DNA of 7,752 nucleotides from Myxococcales bacterium (GTDB lineage Bacteria > Myxococcota > Bradymonadia > UBA7976 > UBA1532): positions 1 to 7,752 of the forward strand of contig JAGQJJ010000159.1 in assembly GCA_020430675.1 (NCBI GenBank), in the 5' to 3' direction. Positions 1-6,342 of this stretch are shown piece after piece. How positions within the stretch are numbered: the first letter of the stretch is position 1; the number at the start of each line of letters is the position of its first letter. The notes below the pieces were generated by a model, which saw only the letters and a list, made by a program, of their open reading frames with translations, searched no databases and was not told the origin of the DNA. The position numbers and the translations under genes are program-made.

Positions 1-3000
1 CGCTCAAGCTCGATCTCGCGGGTCGGCATCGAGGCCAGCCACAGCCGGACGCGCTGTCCGGCGCCATCGACGGGCACATACTCGGCGGCGATGGTCTGGC
101 CATCGACCGAGCAGGCGAGCCCGCCAAGCGCACCATCGACGGGCACGAACCACTCGGCCGTGCCCGCGCGCCACACCGCGAAGCCCTTCTCGCGCGCCGT
201 GGTGCCCGCTTCGTCGGCGACGGGCGTGTCATGGATCGCCGGCGCGGCGATGCGCGCGCTCACGGCGTCGGCGCACCAGACCGCGGCGCTGGCTCGACCG
301 CGGCGGTACAGCGGGGTCACGTCGCCCGATTTCAGCTCCAGGACATGCACGCCGTCTCCGCAGAGCAGGAGCGCCTCGCTGTCGGGTCGCCAGCCGCAGA
401 TCAGACCTTGCCAGGGGCGAGCCGCCCCGTCATCGGGCTCGGCGGGCTCAGCGGGCTTCGCCGCGGGCTCGGCCGCTTCTGCGCCATCGTCCGAGCGCGC
501 CCGCCAGCCCGCGGTCCGCCACCAGGGCTCGACGCCGCGCTGGCGAGGTTTGACCGGCAGGCGCGGGGATCGGCTGGCCGCCCGCGCCCGGCCGCGGGAG
601 AGATTGCTGCCGGCCGGCACCGAAAGCGACGAGAACGTCGCCACCGGATCCCCGCGACCATCGCTCTGCCAGACGCGGATCGTCTGGTCGCTGTAGACGA
701 CGGCGACCTTCGTGCCATCGGGGCTGATCGCGGCGACCGCGCCTGCGCTCGCCACCGCGCCTGCCGGCCCATGCAGATCCACCGCACCGAGGTGCAGCCG
801 CGTCCGCGGGATCGGTTGACTCAAGAGGTCGGCGGCGGTCCTTGTCCACCGCGACCAGTAGGCGACGTCTTCGGCCGACTGACTCTCGTCGGCGGCGTTG
901 CGATAACGGGCAGAGGTCAGCAACAGCGCGGCCGCGAGCGCGCGGTCTTCGTCGAGGCGGCCCACCAGGTTGGTGACAAACGCCATCCGGGTGTTCTCTT
1001 CGGCCCGGCGGGTGTCTTCGACCGCCTGCTCCGCCTGACCGCGCGCGCTCTCGGCCTCGGCCTTCTGCGCGAGCGCGTTGCGCTTCTCATCTTCGGCCAG
1101 GCCCCGCGCTTCAACCGCGTCAACGGTCGCCGCCTCGGCCGCGACCGCCGCCTGCCACGCGCGGATGGCCAGCACGCCCATCACCACCGCCGTCAGGCCC
1201 ACCACTGCGATGACCATGCGAGTCAGCCGCTGTCGGCGATGCTGGGCCAGCGCGGCCGCCGCTTCGCTCTCGTTGATGAAGCGAATCGCCTGGTCGCTGA
1301 GCTGGCCGGGGTACTTGTCGCGCACCTGTTTGGCATAGCCGAGCTGATCGCCCCGCAGCGGCGTCTCATAGGCGGCATACTGCGTCGCCCAGGCCTCGAT
1401 CTCGGCGACCTGCCGCAGCATGTCGCGGTCGTCGTTGAGCCATTCGCGCAACAGCGACCACCGGCGGATCAGCGCCTCGTGGGCCACCTCGACGCTGGCG
1501 CGGCCTTCTTCCTCGCCGCGGAACAGCAGCCGGGCATCGACCAGCTCGGCCAGCACCGCGTCGAAGGCCGCCGCTTCGCTGGGATCGGCGGGCCGCACCT
1601 GATCGACCAGCGCCCGGCGGCGCGTGTCGCTGGCGCCGTCATCGTTGAGCGAGACGAGGCGCACCAGCAGCCGCCGCGCCTGCTGGCGATGCAGCTCGTC
1701 GAGGCCGGCGATGATGGCGTCCGCCTTGCCGTGCAAGGCGCCGGTGACGCCGCCCATGGCCTCGTAGGCGGCCTGGGTCAGCCGCCGACCGGCCCGCTGT
1801 TGCCAGAGCTGATCGAGCGCGTATTGCAGCACCGGCAGCGCGCCCGGCTCGCCGGCGACGTCCGCCAGCATGCGATCGGCCAGACCCGACTCGAGGTGCA
1901 GCCCGACCTTGTGGGCCGGCGCTTCAATGATCTGGCGAAGCTGGGTCGGGTCGAGCTGGGCGACGAAGATCTGGTGGTCATCGCTGTAGGCGATCTTGTC
2001 GAGCCGCATCCCGGCGTCGTCGACCGCCACCTGGCCGCAATGGCCCAGAAAGTCGACCCGGATGGTCACCACGACGTCCACCCGCGGCCGCTCGACCTGT
2101 GAAAGCTGCCACAACCGGCGCGCAAAGGCGTCGCGCTCGGCGGGGTCGATGTCTTGGGTGAACAGCTCCTCAAACTGGTCGACGACAAGCAGCAACGCGG
2201 GCGAATCGTTGCCCTTGAGCACCGCTTCGAGGCGCCGCAAGGGGCTCGACCCCGGGCGCATGGCCTCCACGCGCCAGCCGGCCGCGGCCCCGGCGCCCGA
2301 TGGCATGGCTTCGACGAACTGGCGCGCCCCCTCGCGGATGGCCGGACTCTCGATGCCCGGCAGCAGCCGCCGGAGCTGCTCGACGACCCGTTCGAGCGCG
2401 CTGTGTGACGCGGGCGCCGCTTCGGCCGCGCGGTCGCGCGCGAGCAGATCGGTCGCGGCGCCGGACAGCACCATCGACGATTTGCCCGTGCCCGAAGCCC
2501 CGGCCACCACGAGAAACCGCGGCGCGCCCCGCGCGTGCAACGCCTCCAACCGCGCCAGCGTCTGCGCCCGCTCGGGATCGCGGCCGAAGAAGAACCGAAC
2601 GTGGCGGGCCTCGAACGAGAGCAGGCCGCGATAGGGCCGAAAGGTCACCGGGCGGCTGTCGACGCCGTCGGCCGCCCGCGCGAAGAGCTGAAGCGACAGC
2701 CACTCGATGTCATCGGGGTGCTCGACGACGAGCTGCCGGCACGTCTGGCGCACCGCTTCTTCGAGCGATGCGGGGCCGCCGAGCAGGGCGCCGTAAAGGT
2801 GGCGCGTCAGCGTGACCGAGCCCGCCGCCGAGAGCGGATAGCGCGGCGCGATCACCGCCGCGAAACCCGCGCGGTGAAGCGCCTGCGCCACGCTGCCCAG
2901 CGTCGCGTCCCAGGGCCCGTCGTTCGCCGCGTCGCAGGCCAAGACCACCACGAGTCGAACGCGGTCGGCAAAAGGCCCGAGCAGCTCGCGGATCATGGCC

Positions 3001-3758
3001 GCGTCGACGGCGACCGGCGCACCGTCCTCGCCATGAAGGCCCAGGCCGAAAGAGTCCCCCACCGCGGCGCCGTGGCAGAGCAGGTGCAGGATGCCGACCG
3101 GCCGGGTCGGATCCGCCTGCGCCAGCCGTTCGACAAGCGCCCGTGGCGTGGCGTTGGCCACCACGTCCGCCGTGCGATCGAAGGGCACGTCACCCGCGTC
3201 GCACGCGCTCTGAATGGCGTCGACGTGTCGCCCCCAAGGCACCGGCCGCGTCGCCGACGACCAGGCCACCACCACGCGCTCGGGCTCGGCGTTCTGGGCC
3301 GCGGGGGTCGTGTGCGTCTCGGGCCACTCGCTGCGGAAGAGCACCTCGGGCAAGGCGCCGAGGTGGCGATCAGACTCGCCGATCGTGAGGAGCGGCCAGG
3401 GCAGCCGGAACAGCTCGGCCGCCGCCGACCGAATCGTGATGACCACCGCCCGCCCGGCGCCGATGGCCTCGACGATGCGCGCTTCCTGTTCCTCCCAACC
3501 GAAGTCCGCGAGGAAGCTGCGCAGCGCCCGCCCGACCACCTGCCGGTCTTCGGGGCTCGCGCCACGGGTCCGGATGGCGGCGATGCGCCGAAGCAGCGCC
3601 GCATTCCACCGCAGCACGCCCTCGACATAGCCGCCTTGCCGCCGTCGTAGAAAGTACCGGGTCGGGCGCTCGGGCAACGCATAGGCGTCGCCGATCTCGT
3701 CAGCGCGGGCGAACTCGAGCAGGATCTGGAGGGCGGTCTCCTCCGCCGGTTGGCGCAT
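1..3758 (-). CDS. CHAT protease - nSTAND1 NTPase - TM - WD40 protein (3' end cut by window edge)
   Basis: The frame is open from ATG 3758 to the left edge: 1252 codons, no stop, C-terminus missing. Residues ~1-367 form a CHAT (caspase-like) domain. It has LCHG with His229 and VVVLACDA with Cys275, the expected His-Cys dyad, followed by the usual 'AVIAPRYPLS' strand and a helix before the next domain. Residues ~375-790 match nSTAND1: entry 'PYRGLLSFE..FFFGRD', Walker A GASGTGKS (420-427), Walker B LLLVVDQFEEL (D527), and closing 'HEALIRRWSLLREWL'. A single transmembrane helix (848-865) is followed by a charged helical linker (~867-930) and degenerate WD40 blades, for example 'AAISPDGTKVAVVYSDQTIRVW' near 1010-1030. 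Known for such families: the propeller senses, the NTPase switches, the protease executes. The target here is unknown. A GAAGAG Shine-Dalgarno-like site (3768-3773) lies 9 bases before ATG 3758. An in-frame ATG at 3842 would add 28 poorly conserved-looking residues. Domain identity is confident; a defence role is inference. Confidence 0.93.
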   Translation of the reverse strand, partial: MRQPAEETALQILLEFARADEIGDAYALPERPTRYFLRRRQGGYVEGVLRWNAALLRRIAAIRTRGASPEDRQVVGRALRSFLADFGWEEQEARIVEAIGAGRAVVITIRSAAAELFRLPWPLLTIGESDRHLGALPEVLFRSEWPETHTTPAAQNAEPERVVVAWSSATRPVPWGRHVDAIQSACDAGDVPFDRTADVVANATPRALVERLAQADPTRPVGILHLLCHGAAVGDSFGLGLHGEDGAPVAVDAAMIRELLGPFADRVRLVVVLACDAANDGPWDATLGSVAQALHRAGFAAVIAPRYPLSAAGSVTLTRHLYGALLGGPASLEEAVRQTCRQLVVEHPDDIEWLSLQLFARAADGVDSRPVTFRPYRGLLSFEARHVRFFFGRDPERAQTLARLEALHARGAPRFLVVAGASGTGKSSMVLSGAATDLLARDRAAEAAPASHSALERVVEQLRRLLPGIESPAIREGARQFVEAMPSGAGAAAGWRVEAMRPGSSPLRRLEAVLKGNDSPALLLVVDQFEELFTQDIDPAERDAFARRLWQLSQVERPRVDVVVTIRVDFLGHCGQVAVDDAGMRLDKIAYSDDHQIFVAQLDPTQLRQIIEAPAHKVGLHLESGLADRMLADVAGEPGALPVLQYALDQLWQQRAGRRLTQAAYEAMGGVTGALHGKADAIIAGLDELHRQQARRLLVRLVSLNDDGASDTRRRALVDQVRPADPSEAAAFDAVLAELVDARLLFRGEEEGRASVEVAHEALIRRWSLLREWLNDDRDMLRQVAEIEAWATQYAAYETPLRGDQLGYAKQVRDKYPGQLSDQAIRFINESEAAAALAQHRRQRLTRMVIAVVGLTAVVMGVLAIRAWQAAVAAEAATVDAVEARGLAEDEKRNALAQKAEAESARGQAEQAVEDTRRAEENTRMAFVTNLVGRLDEDRALAAALLLTSARYRNAADESQSAEDVAYWSRWTRTAADLLSQPIPRTRLHLGAVDLHGPAGAVASAGAVAAISPDGTKVAVVYSDQTIRVWQSDGRGDPVATFSSLSVPAGSNLSRGRARAASRSPRLPVKPRQRGVEPWWRTAGWRARSDDGAEAAEPAAKPAEPAEPDDGAARPWQGLICGWRPDSEALLLCGDGVHVLELKSGDVTPLYRRGRASAAVWCADAVSARIAAPAIHDTPVADEAGTTAREKGFAVWRAGTAEWFVPVDGALGGLACSVDGQTIAAEYVPVDGAGQRVRLWLASMPTREIELE

Positions 3759-3853
3759 CAGCCGTCGCTCTTCGTTTTGCTGTGAGGATGACGCGAATGG
3801 GCGCGGTCGGCGCTGACCCCCCGGTGAAGGCGACCGCCCCATCCTGCCCCGCC

Positions 3854-3883
3854 AAGTTAGGCTCGACGCTGGGTTGGATCCAA
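3854..3883 (-). promoter_or_regulatory. Possible sigma70-like promoter for the STAND gene
   Basis: Read on the minus strand, TTGGAT (3878-3883, 4 of 6 to the -35 consensus) is followed after 18 bases by TAACTT (3854-3859, 3 of 6 to the -10 consensus). This would place transcription start near 3847, with a leader of about 90 bases to ATG 3758. It would also begin just upstream of the alternative ATG at 3842. The match is weak, and promoter consensus in such high-GC bacteria is loose, so this is only a candidate. Confidence 0.22.
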
Positions 3884-3893
3884 GAAAACGTTT
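3874..3893. promoter_or_regulatory. Two adjacent palindromes, possible operator
   Basis: TTGGATCCAA (3874-3883) is a perfect 10-base palindrome. Two bases later AAACGTTT (3886-3893) is a perfect 8-base palindrome. The second has a central CG flanked by A and T runs, the core layout of many LacI/GalR-family operators. The first overlaps the candidate -35 element of the STAND gene. The position is suitable for control of both divergent genes. No regulator gene is in the window, and short palindromes occur by chance, so confidence is low. Confidence 0.3.
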
Positions 3894-3923
3894 AGTTTCC
3901 GCGCATCTCTCCGGCGTGGCCGA

Positions 3924-3989
3924 TCAGGGCTGATGGCAATGGACGTATTCGAAGCGCAGCGCGGAAGACTTCGATCATGCCAGCCCTGA
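3924..3989. repeat. Spaced inverted repeat, 9-base arms
   Basis: TCAGGGCTG (3924-3932) and CAGCCCTGA (3981-3989) are exact reverse complements separated by 48 bases. The left arm also sits in a small palindrome, ATCAG-GG-CTGAT (3923-3934). The repeat could pair in a transcript reading rightwards or form a split protein site. Nothing in the sequence distinguishes these from coincidence. Confidence 0.35.
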
Positions 3990-4075
3990 ACAGCGCGAAA
4001 TGATGACATTGCCCCCTGATGGGCGGCGACCACCCGACCGGGTTGCTGCCCCACGCGCGCGGCGCGGGATGGCAT

Positions 4076-4100
4076 CGCGCTGCCGGCCATTGGCAGCGCG
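4076..4100 (+). promoter_or_regulatory. Strong hairpin upstream of the membrane-protein gene
   Basis: CGCGCTGCC (4076-4084) and GGCAGCGCG (4092-4100) are perfect 9-base complementary arms around a 7-base loop (GGCCATT). The hairpin ends 37 bases before the Shine-Dalgarno site of the gene at 4149 and would lie in its leader. No T run follows on either strand, so it does not look like a canonical intrinsic terminator. A leader-RNA structure, transcript-stabilising element or attenuator part is possible. The structure is directly visible; its function is unknown. Confidence 0.5.
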
Positions 4101-4137
4101 GCCGGCCCGTGCCACAACGGGGGTCGACGCGCTGCAT

Positions 4138-4144
4138 GGAGAAG
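4138..4144 (+). promoter_or_regulatory. Ribosome binding site that fixes the GTG start at 4149
   Basis: GGAGAAG lies directly upstream of GTG 4149, with 7 bases between GGAG and the start codon. Nearby ATG triplets at 4136 and 4156 are in other frames. The GTG is therefore the supported start of the membrane-protein gene. Confidence 0.75.
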
Positions 4145-4148
4145 AACC

Positions 4149-4874
4149 GTGACCGATGAGCGCTCCGCGACGCCCGGTGGCGCACGGCAGCCGCAAGAGC
4201 GCGACGTGCGAGCCAGGTCGTCCCCCGACGAGGCGCGCGGCGCCGCGCATCGGGCGGCCCTGATGCGCCGCAGCGCTCGGCAATCCGACCGCCTCGCGCT
4301 GTTTTTCGGCTTCACCGTCGCGCTCGCCGCCTCGGCGATCTTCCTCGGCGACCTGCTCGGCGCGGTGGCGAATGAGGTCGAGACGGTCGCCATCGCCGTC
4401 GCGCTTGCCGTCGTCGCCCTGGCCGCGCTGGCGCTGGCGCTCTACGCCCTGCGCGGCCCGATCTTCCGCCTGCTGCGCCTGCCGCGGCCCGGGACGTTCG
4501 GCGACGTCGTGCACAAGGGCCAGGCCGCGCTGACCGCCTGGGAGGCCGGTCAACGCCGCGACGCGCTCGAGCGGGTCCTGGAGGGCGGCGCCAGCCTGGT
4601 CTCGTACGTCACCTGGAGCCGCGTGCGCGGTTGGATGCTGGCCACCCTGGTCAGCACCGCGTCGATCTTTGCGCTGCTGATCGGCGAGGTGCTGCTGCTG
4701 CGGCAGAACCGCCTCATCGAAGAGCAGAACCAGTTTCTGCGCGACCAGAACCGCGGCATGCAGGCCCAGCTCACCCTGGCCCGCGAGCACATCCGCGCCC
4801 CGGGCGCCAAATGGCGCGACGCCCGCTGCCCGGACGGCGCGGCCGCCCACCCTGAGACCGGCTGCACGCGCTGA
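4149..4874 (+). CDS. Three-helix membrane protein with C-terminal heptad 'QN' coiled coil
   Basis: I do not recognise a named family. The 241 residues show a basic, probably disordered N-terminus (1-48). Two hydrophobic helices follow (about 49-70 and 80-101), then a soluble loop (102-161) with a helix-like stretch 'AALTAWEAGQRRDALERVL'. A third helix spans about 162-184, and a coiled coil follows (184-215). In the coiled coil, Q186N187, Q193N194 and Q200N201 recur exactly every seven residues. I associate such post-membrane QN heptads with longer bacterial membrane proteins carrying a soluble C-terminal domain. Here only about 25 polar residues with two cysteines follow. There is no signal peptide cleavage motif or catalytic motif. 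It is divergent from the CHAT-STAND gene and may share control with it; partnership is inference. The gene is well supported by its ribosome binding site and coherent topology; its function is unknown. Confidence 0.85.
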   Translation: MTDERSATPGGARQPQERDVRARSSPDEARGAAHRAALMRRSARQSDRLALFFGFTVALAASAIFLGDLLGAVANEVETVAIAVALAVVALAALALALYALRGPIFRLLRLPRPGTFGDVVHKGQAALTAWEAGQRRDALERVLEGGASLVSYVTWSRVRGWMLATLVSTASIFALLIGEVLLLRQNRLIEEQNQFLRDQNRGMQAQLTLAREHIRAPGAKWRDARCPDGAAAHPETGCTR

Positions 4875-4886
4875 CCTGAAGGTCAG
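4871..4886. terminator. Short palindromic hairpin between convergent genes, weak terminator candidate
   Basis: CTGACCT (4871-4877) and AGGTCAG (4880-4886) pair almost head to head, giving a 6-bp stem with a TGAA loop. The element includes the TGA stop codon of the membrane-protein gene and lies 18 bases beyond the stop of the opposing SEC-C gene. A symmetrical hairpin between convergent genes could terminate both. It lacks a T tract on either side and the stem is short, so the call is tentative. Confidence 0.3.
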
Positions 4887-4904
4887 ATGGTCCAGCGAGG
4901 CTGC

Positions 4905-6257
4905 CTACTTCCCGAGGCAACACCGCTTGTACTTGCGCCCGCTCCCGCACGGACAGGCATCATTGCGCCCCACCTTGGGTGCGTCGCGGGTGATGGGCAG
5001 GTCGCGACCCTCCCAGCGCACTGCATCGGCCAGCGCTTCCCGCACGCGGTCGAGGTCAAGGCTGGCATCCATGGCCGATAGATAGGCCGCCGGCAGATAG
5101 AGCGCGGCCGGCTCCAACATCGCACCCCACGCGGCATAGACGGCCATGCTGCCTATGCCGACCCGCGAACCCAGCCAATGCCGCGGAAGAGTCGCGAGCA
5201 GGCCATCGACAAATGAGGTGGGGACCTTGACCGAGCGCGTTTCATCTGCAGCCTGGACCGCGTCGACCATGGTCTGGCGCAGCTCCCCCACCACCGTCTC
5301 AAGAAACGCCTGATCATCGAGCAGCTTGGTCACCTGCCCGGCGAGCGCACCCGCAAGTTGGGCGTCCTCATCGCCAAAGATCGGCGCCGTGCGCTGGGCC
5401 AGCACCTCGAGCACCTCGGCCCGAACCTTGGGGTGGCGCGTGCCGAGGCCCAACAGCCCCACCAGCGAGGGCACCAGTGAGCGGATGCTATGGGCCTTGC
5501 GCCACCGCCGCGCATAAGGGTCGAGCAGGCTGGGGCCGACCTCGGCCGCAAAACAAGCGGCAGCGGCGACGCCCCCGAGGTCACCGGCAAACACACCAAG
5601 GTCGCCCAGCACGCCTGCGTCGACTTGCAGTTCCCCATGATCCAGCGCCTGCTGAACCGAGGGGATCAGCATCAGGAGGACATGGCGCATCGTGCTGACC
5701 GAGGTGGCGTAGCGCCGTAGCGTACCCACTGTCTGCGGATCCGTACGCCGCAGGCGTCGGAGCGACATCGAGCGCTGCACGTCATCGACAAACTTGGCGT
5801 CGCCGCGGGCGAGTTCGAGCAGGACGGTGTGCAGCAGCGGCGCCATGAGCGCGGCGGCCTCAAAGTCCTCGCGAGCGAGCCGATGACCGGCGGTGACCAC
5901 GCGCTTCATGAGCGCCAGCAGGCCGCCGCGCATCGCAATGCGCGCATCGGCCCGCCCGACGCGCGCCGAGTCGACAAACGCTTCATCGATGACCGCGCGA
6001 CCGACGACCGGCAACCCGCCGACGCGCATGCCACGCGAGAGACAGGTGATGAAGGCACCATCGCGAGCGACGATGACATACGGAGGCTCGGTCTCGTCGG
6101 TCAGCGCCAGCGCCACTCGGTCGCCCGCGCTCGGCAACTCGACCGAACCGAGCACCAGCTTGACCGCGAGCGGATCGCGATACAGTCCGAGGGCCAGATC
6201 CAGAGACCGCTGGTCGAGCCGCTCGAGACGGCTGAGGAAGTGAAGATTGTGGCCCAT
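4905..6257 (-). CDS. SEC-C motif protein
   Basis: The protein has 450 residues from ATG 6257. Its C-terminus carries the zinc-binding SEC-C motif '[17 protein letters not shown]', with Cys435, Cys437, Cys446 and Cys447 in the C-x-C-x8-C-C arrangement. This is the motif at the end of SecA and of many unrelated bacterial proteins, where it is thought to mediate protein or ribosome contacts. Residues 1-430 are not a domain I can name. They start with a mixed alpha/beta part containing '[18 protein letters not shown]' (60-77) and are otherwise mostly helical, with hydrophobic but not membrane-like stretches. No signal peptide or enzyme motif is visible. It is too small and lacks a Walker A site, so it is not SecA. 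It follows the SDR gene on the same strand after 85 bases, so a shared transcript is possible. The gene and motif are confident; the role is unknown. Confidence 0.92.
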   Translation of the reverse strand: MGHNLHFLSRLERLDQRSLDLALGLYRDPLAVKLVLGSVELPSAGDRVALALTDETEPPYVIVARDGAFITCLSRGMRVGGLPVVGRAVIDEAFVDSARVGRADARIAMRGGLLALMKRVVTAGHRLAREDFEAAALMAPLLHTVLLELARGDAKFVDDVQRSMSLRRLRRTDPQTVGTLRRYATSVSTMRHVLLMLIPSVQQALDHGELQVDAGVLGDLGVFAGDLGGVAAAACFAAEVGPSLLDPYARRWRKAHSIRSLVPSLVGLLGLGTRHPKVRAEVLEVLAQRTAPIFGDEDAQLAGALAGQVTKLLDDQAFLETVVGELRQTMVDAVQAADETRSVKVPTSFVDGLLATLPRHWLGSRVGIGSMAVYAAWGAMLEPAALYLPAAYLSAMDASLDLDRVREALADAVRWEGRDLPITRDAPKVGRNDACPCGSGRKYKRCCLGK

Positions 6258-6261
6258 CAAG

Positions 6262-6266
6262 CCTCC
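6262..6266 (-). promoter_or_regulatory. Ribosome binding site deciding the SEC-C gene start
   Basis: On the minus strand GGAGG (6262-6266) lies 4 bases before ATG 6257 and only 1 base before the in-frame TTG at 6260. The spacing to TTG is too short for initiation, so ATG 6257 is the better start. The spacing of 4 is itself at the short end of normal. Confidence 0.6.
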
Positions 6267-6342
6267 GGGTTGTGAGCCCTACTCCGACCCGCCGTCGAAG
6301 TCCATGCGAATCGCGCGCCTTTGACCAGACGGCGCGACGCGG

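Larger units (their letters stand above)
3759..4148. other. Divergent intergenic region, about 390 bases
   Basis: This spacer separates the starts of the minus-strand STAND gene and the plus-strand membrane-protein gene, so promoters for both should lie here. It contains the least GC-rich stretch I noticed (about 3880-3900). It also holds two adjacent palindromes, a spaced inverted repeat and a strong hairpin, listed separately. Short open frames cross it, including one of 50 codons that ends in a GTGA overlap with the membrane-protein start. Their Arg/Pro-rich composition and lack of ribosome binding sites argue against coding. No recognisable RNA gene was seen. Confidence 0.7.

Noticed and set aside
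231..2102. Plus-strand open frame of 623 codons
   Set aside because: It is codon-aligned with, and antisense to, the STAND gene. Its Arg/Gly/Ala-rich product has no recognisable domain, while the minus strand shows clear nSTAND1, TM and WD40 features.
2535..3650. Plus-strand open frame of 371 codons
   Set aside because: It is the same codon-aligned antisense shadow, here opposite the CHAT domain. The composition is artefactual (Arg-rich) and no start signal is visible.
3939..3989. 16-codon possible leader peptide
   Set aside because: There is no ribosome binding site and no run of regulatory codons, and such short frames are expected by chance.
4000..4152. 50-codon plus-strand frame ending in a GTGA overlap with the membrane-protein start
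   Set aside because: The overlap looks like translational coupling. However, there is no Shine-Dalgarno site, the peptide is Arg/Pro/Ala-rich, and the strong hairpin at 4076-4100 lies inside it.
3857..4393. Minus-strand open frames over the spacer and the start of the membrane-protein gene
   Set aside because: They overlap a well-supported plus-strand gene, read as Arg/Ser/Ala-rich low-information sequence, and lack ribosome binding sites.
4905..6257. SecA fragment
   Set aside because: Only the SEC-C zinc motif is shared; there is no DEAD-type motor or Walker A motif and the rest does not resemble SecA.
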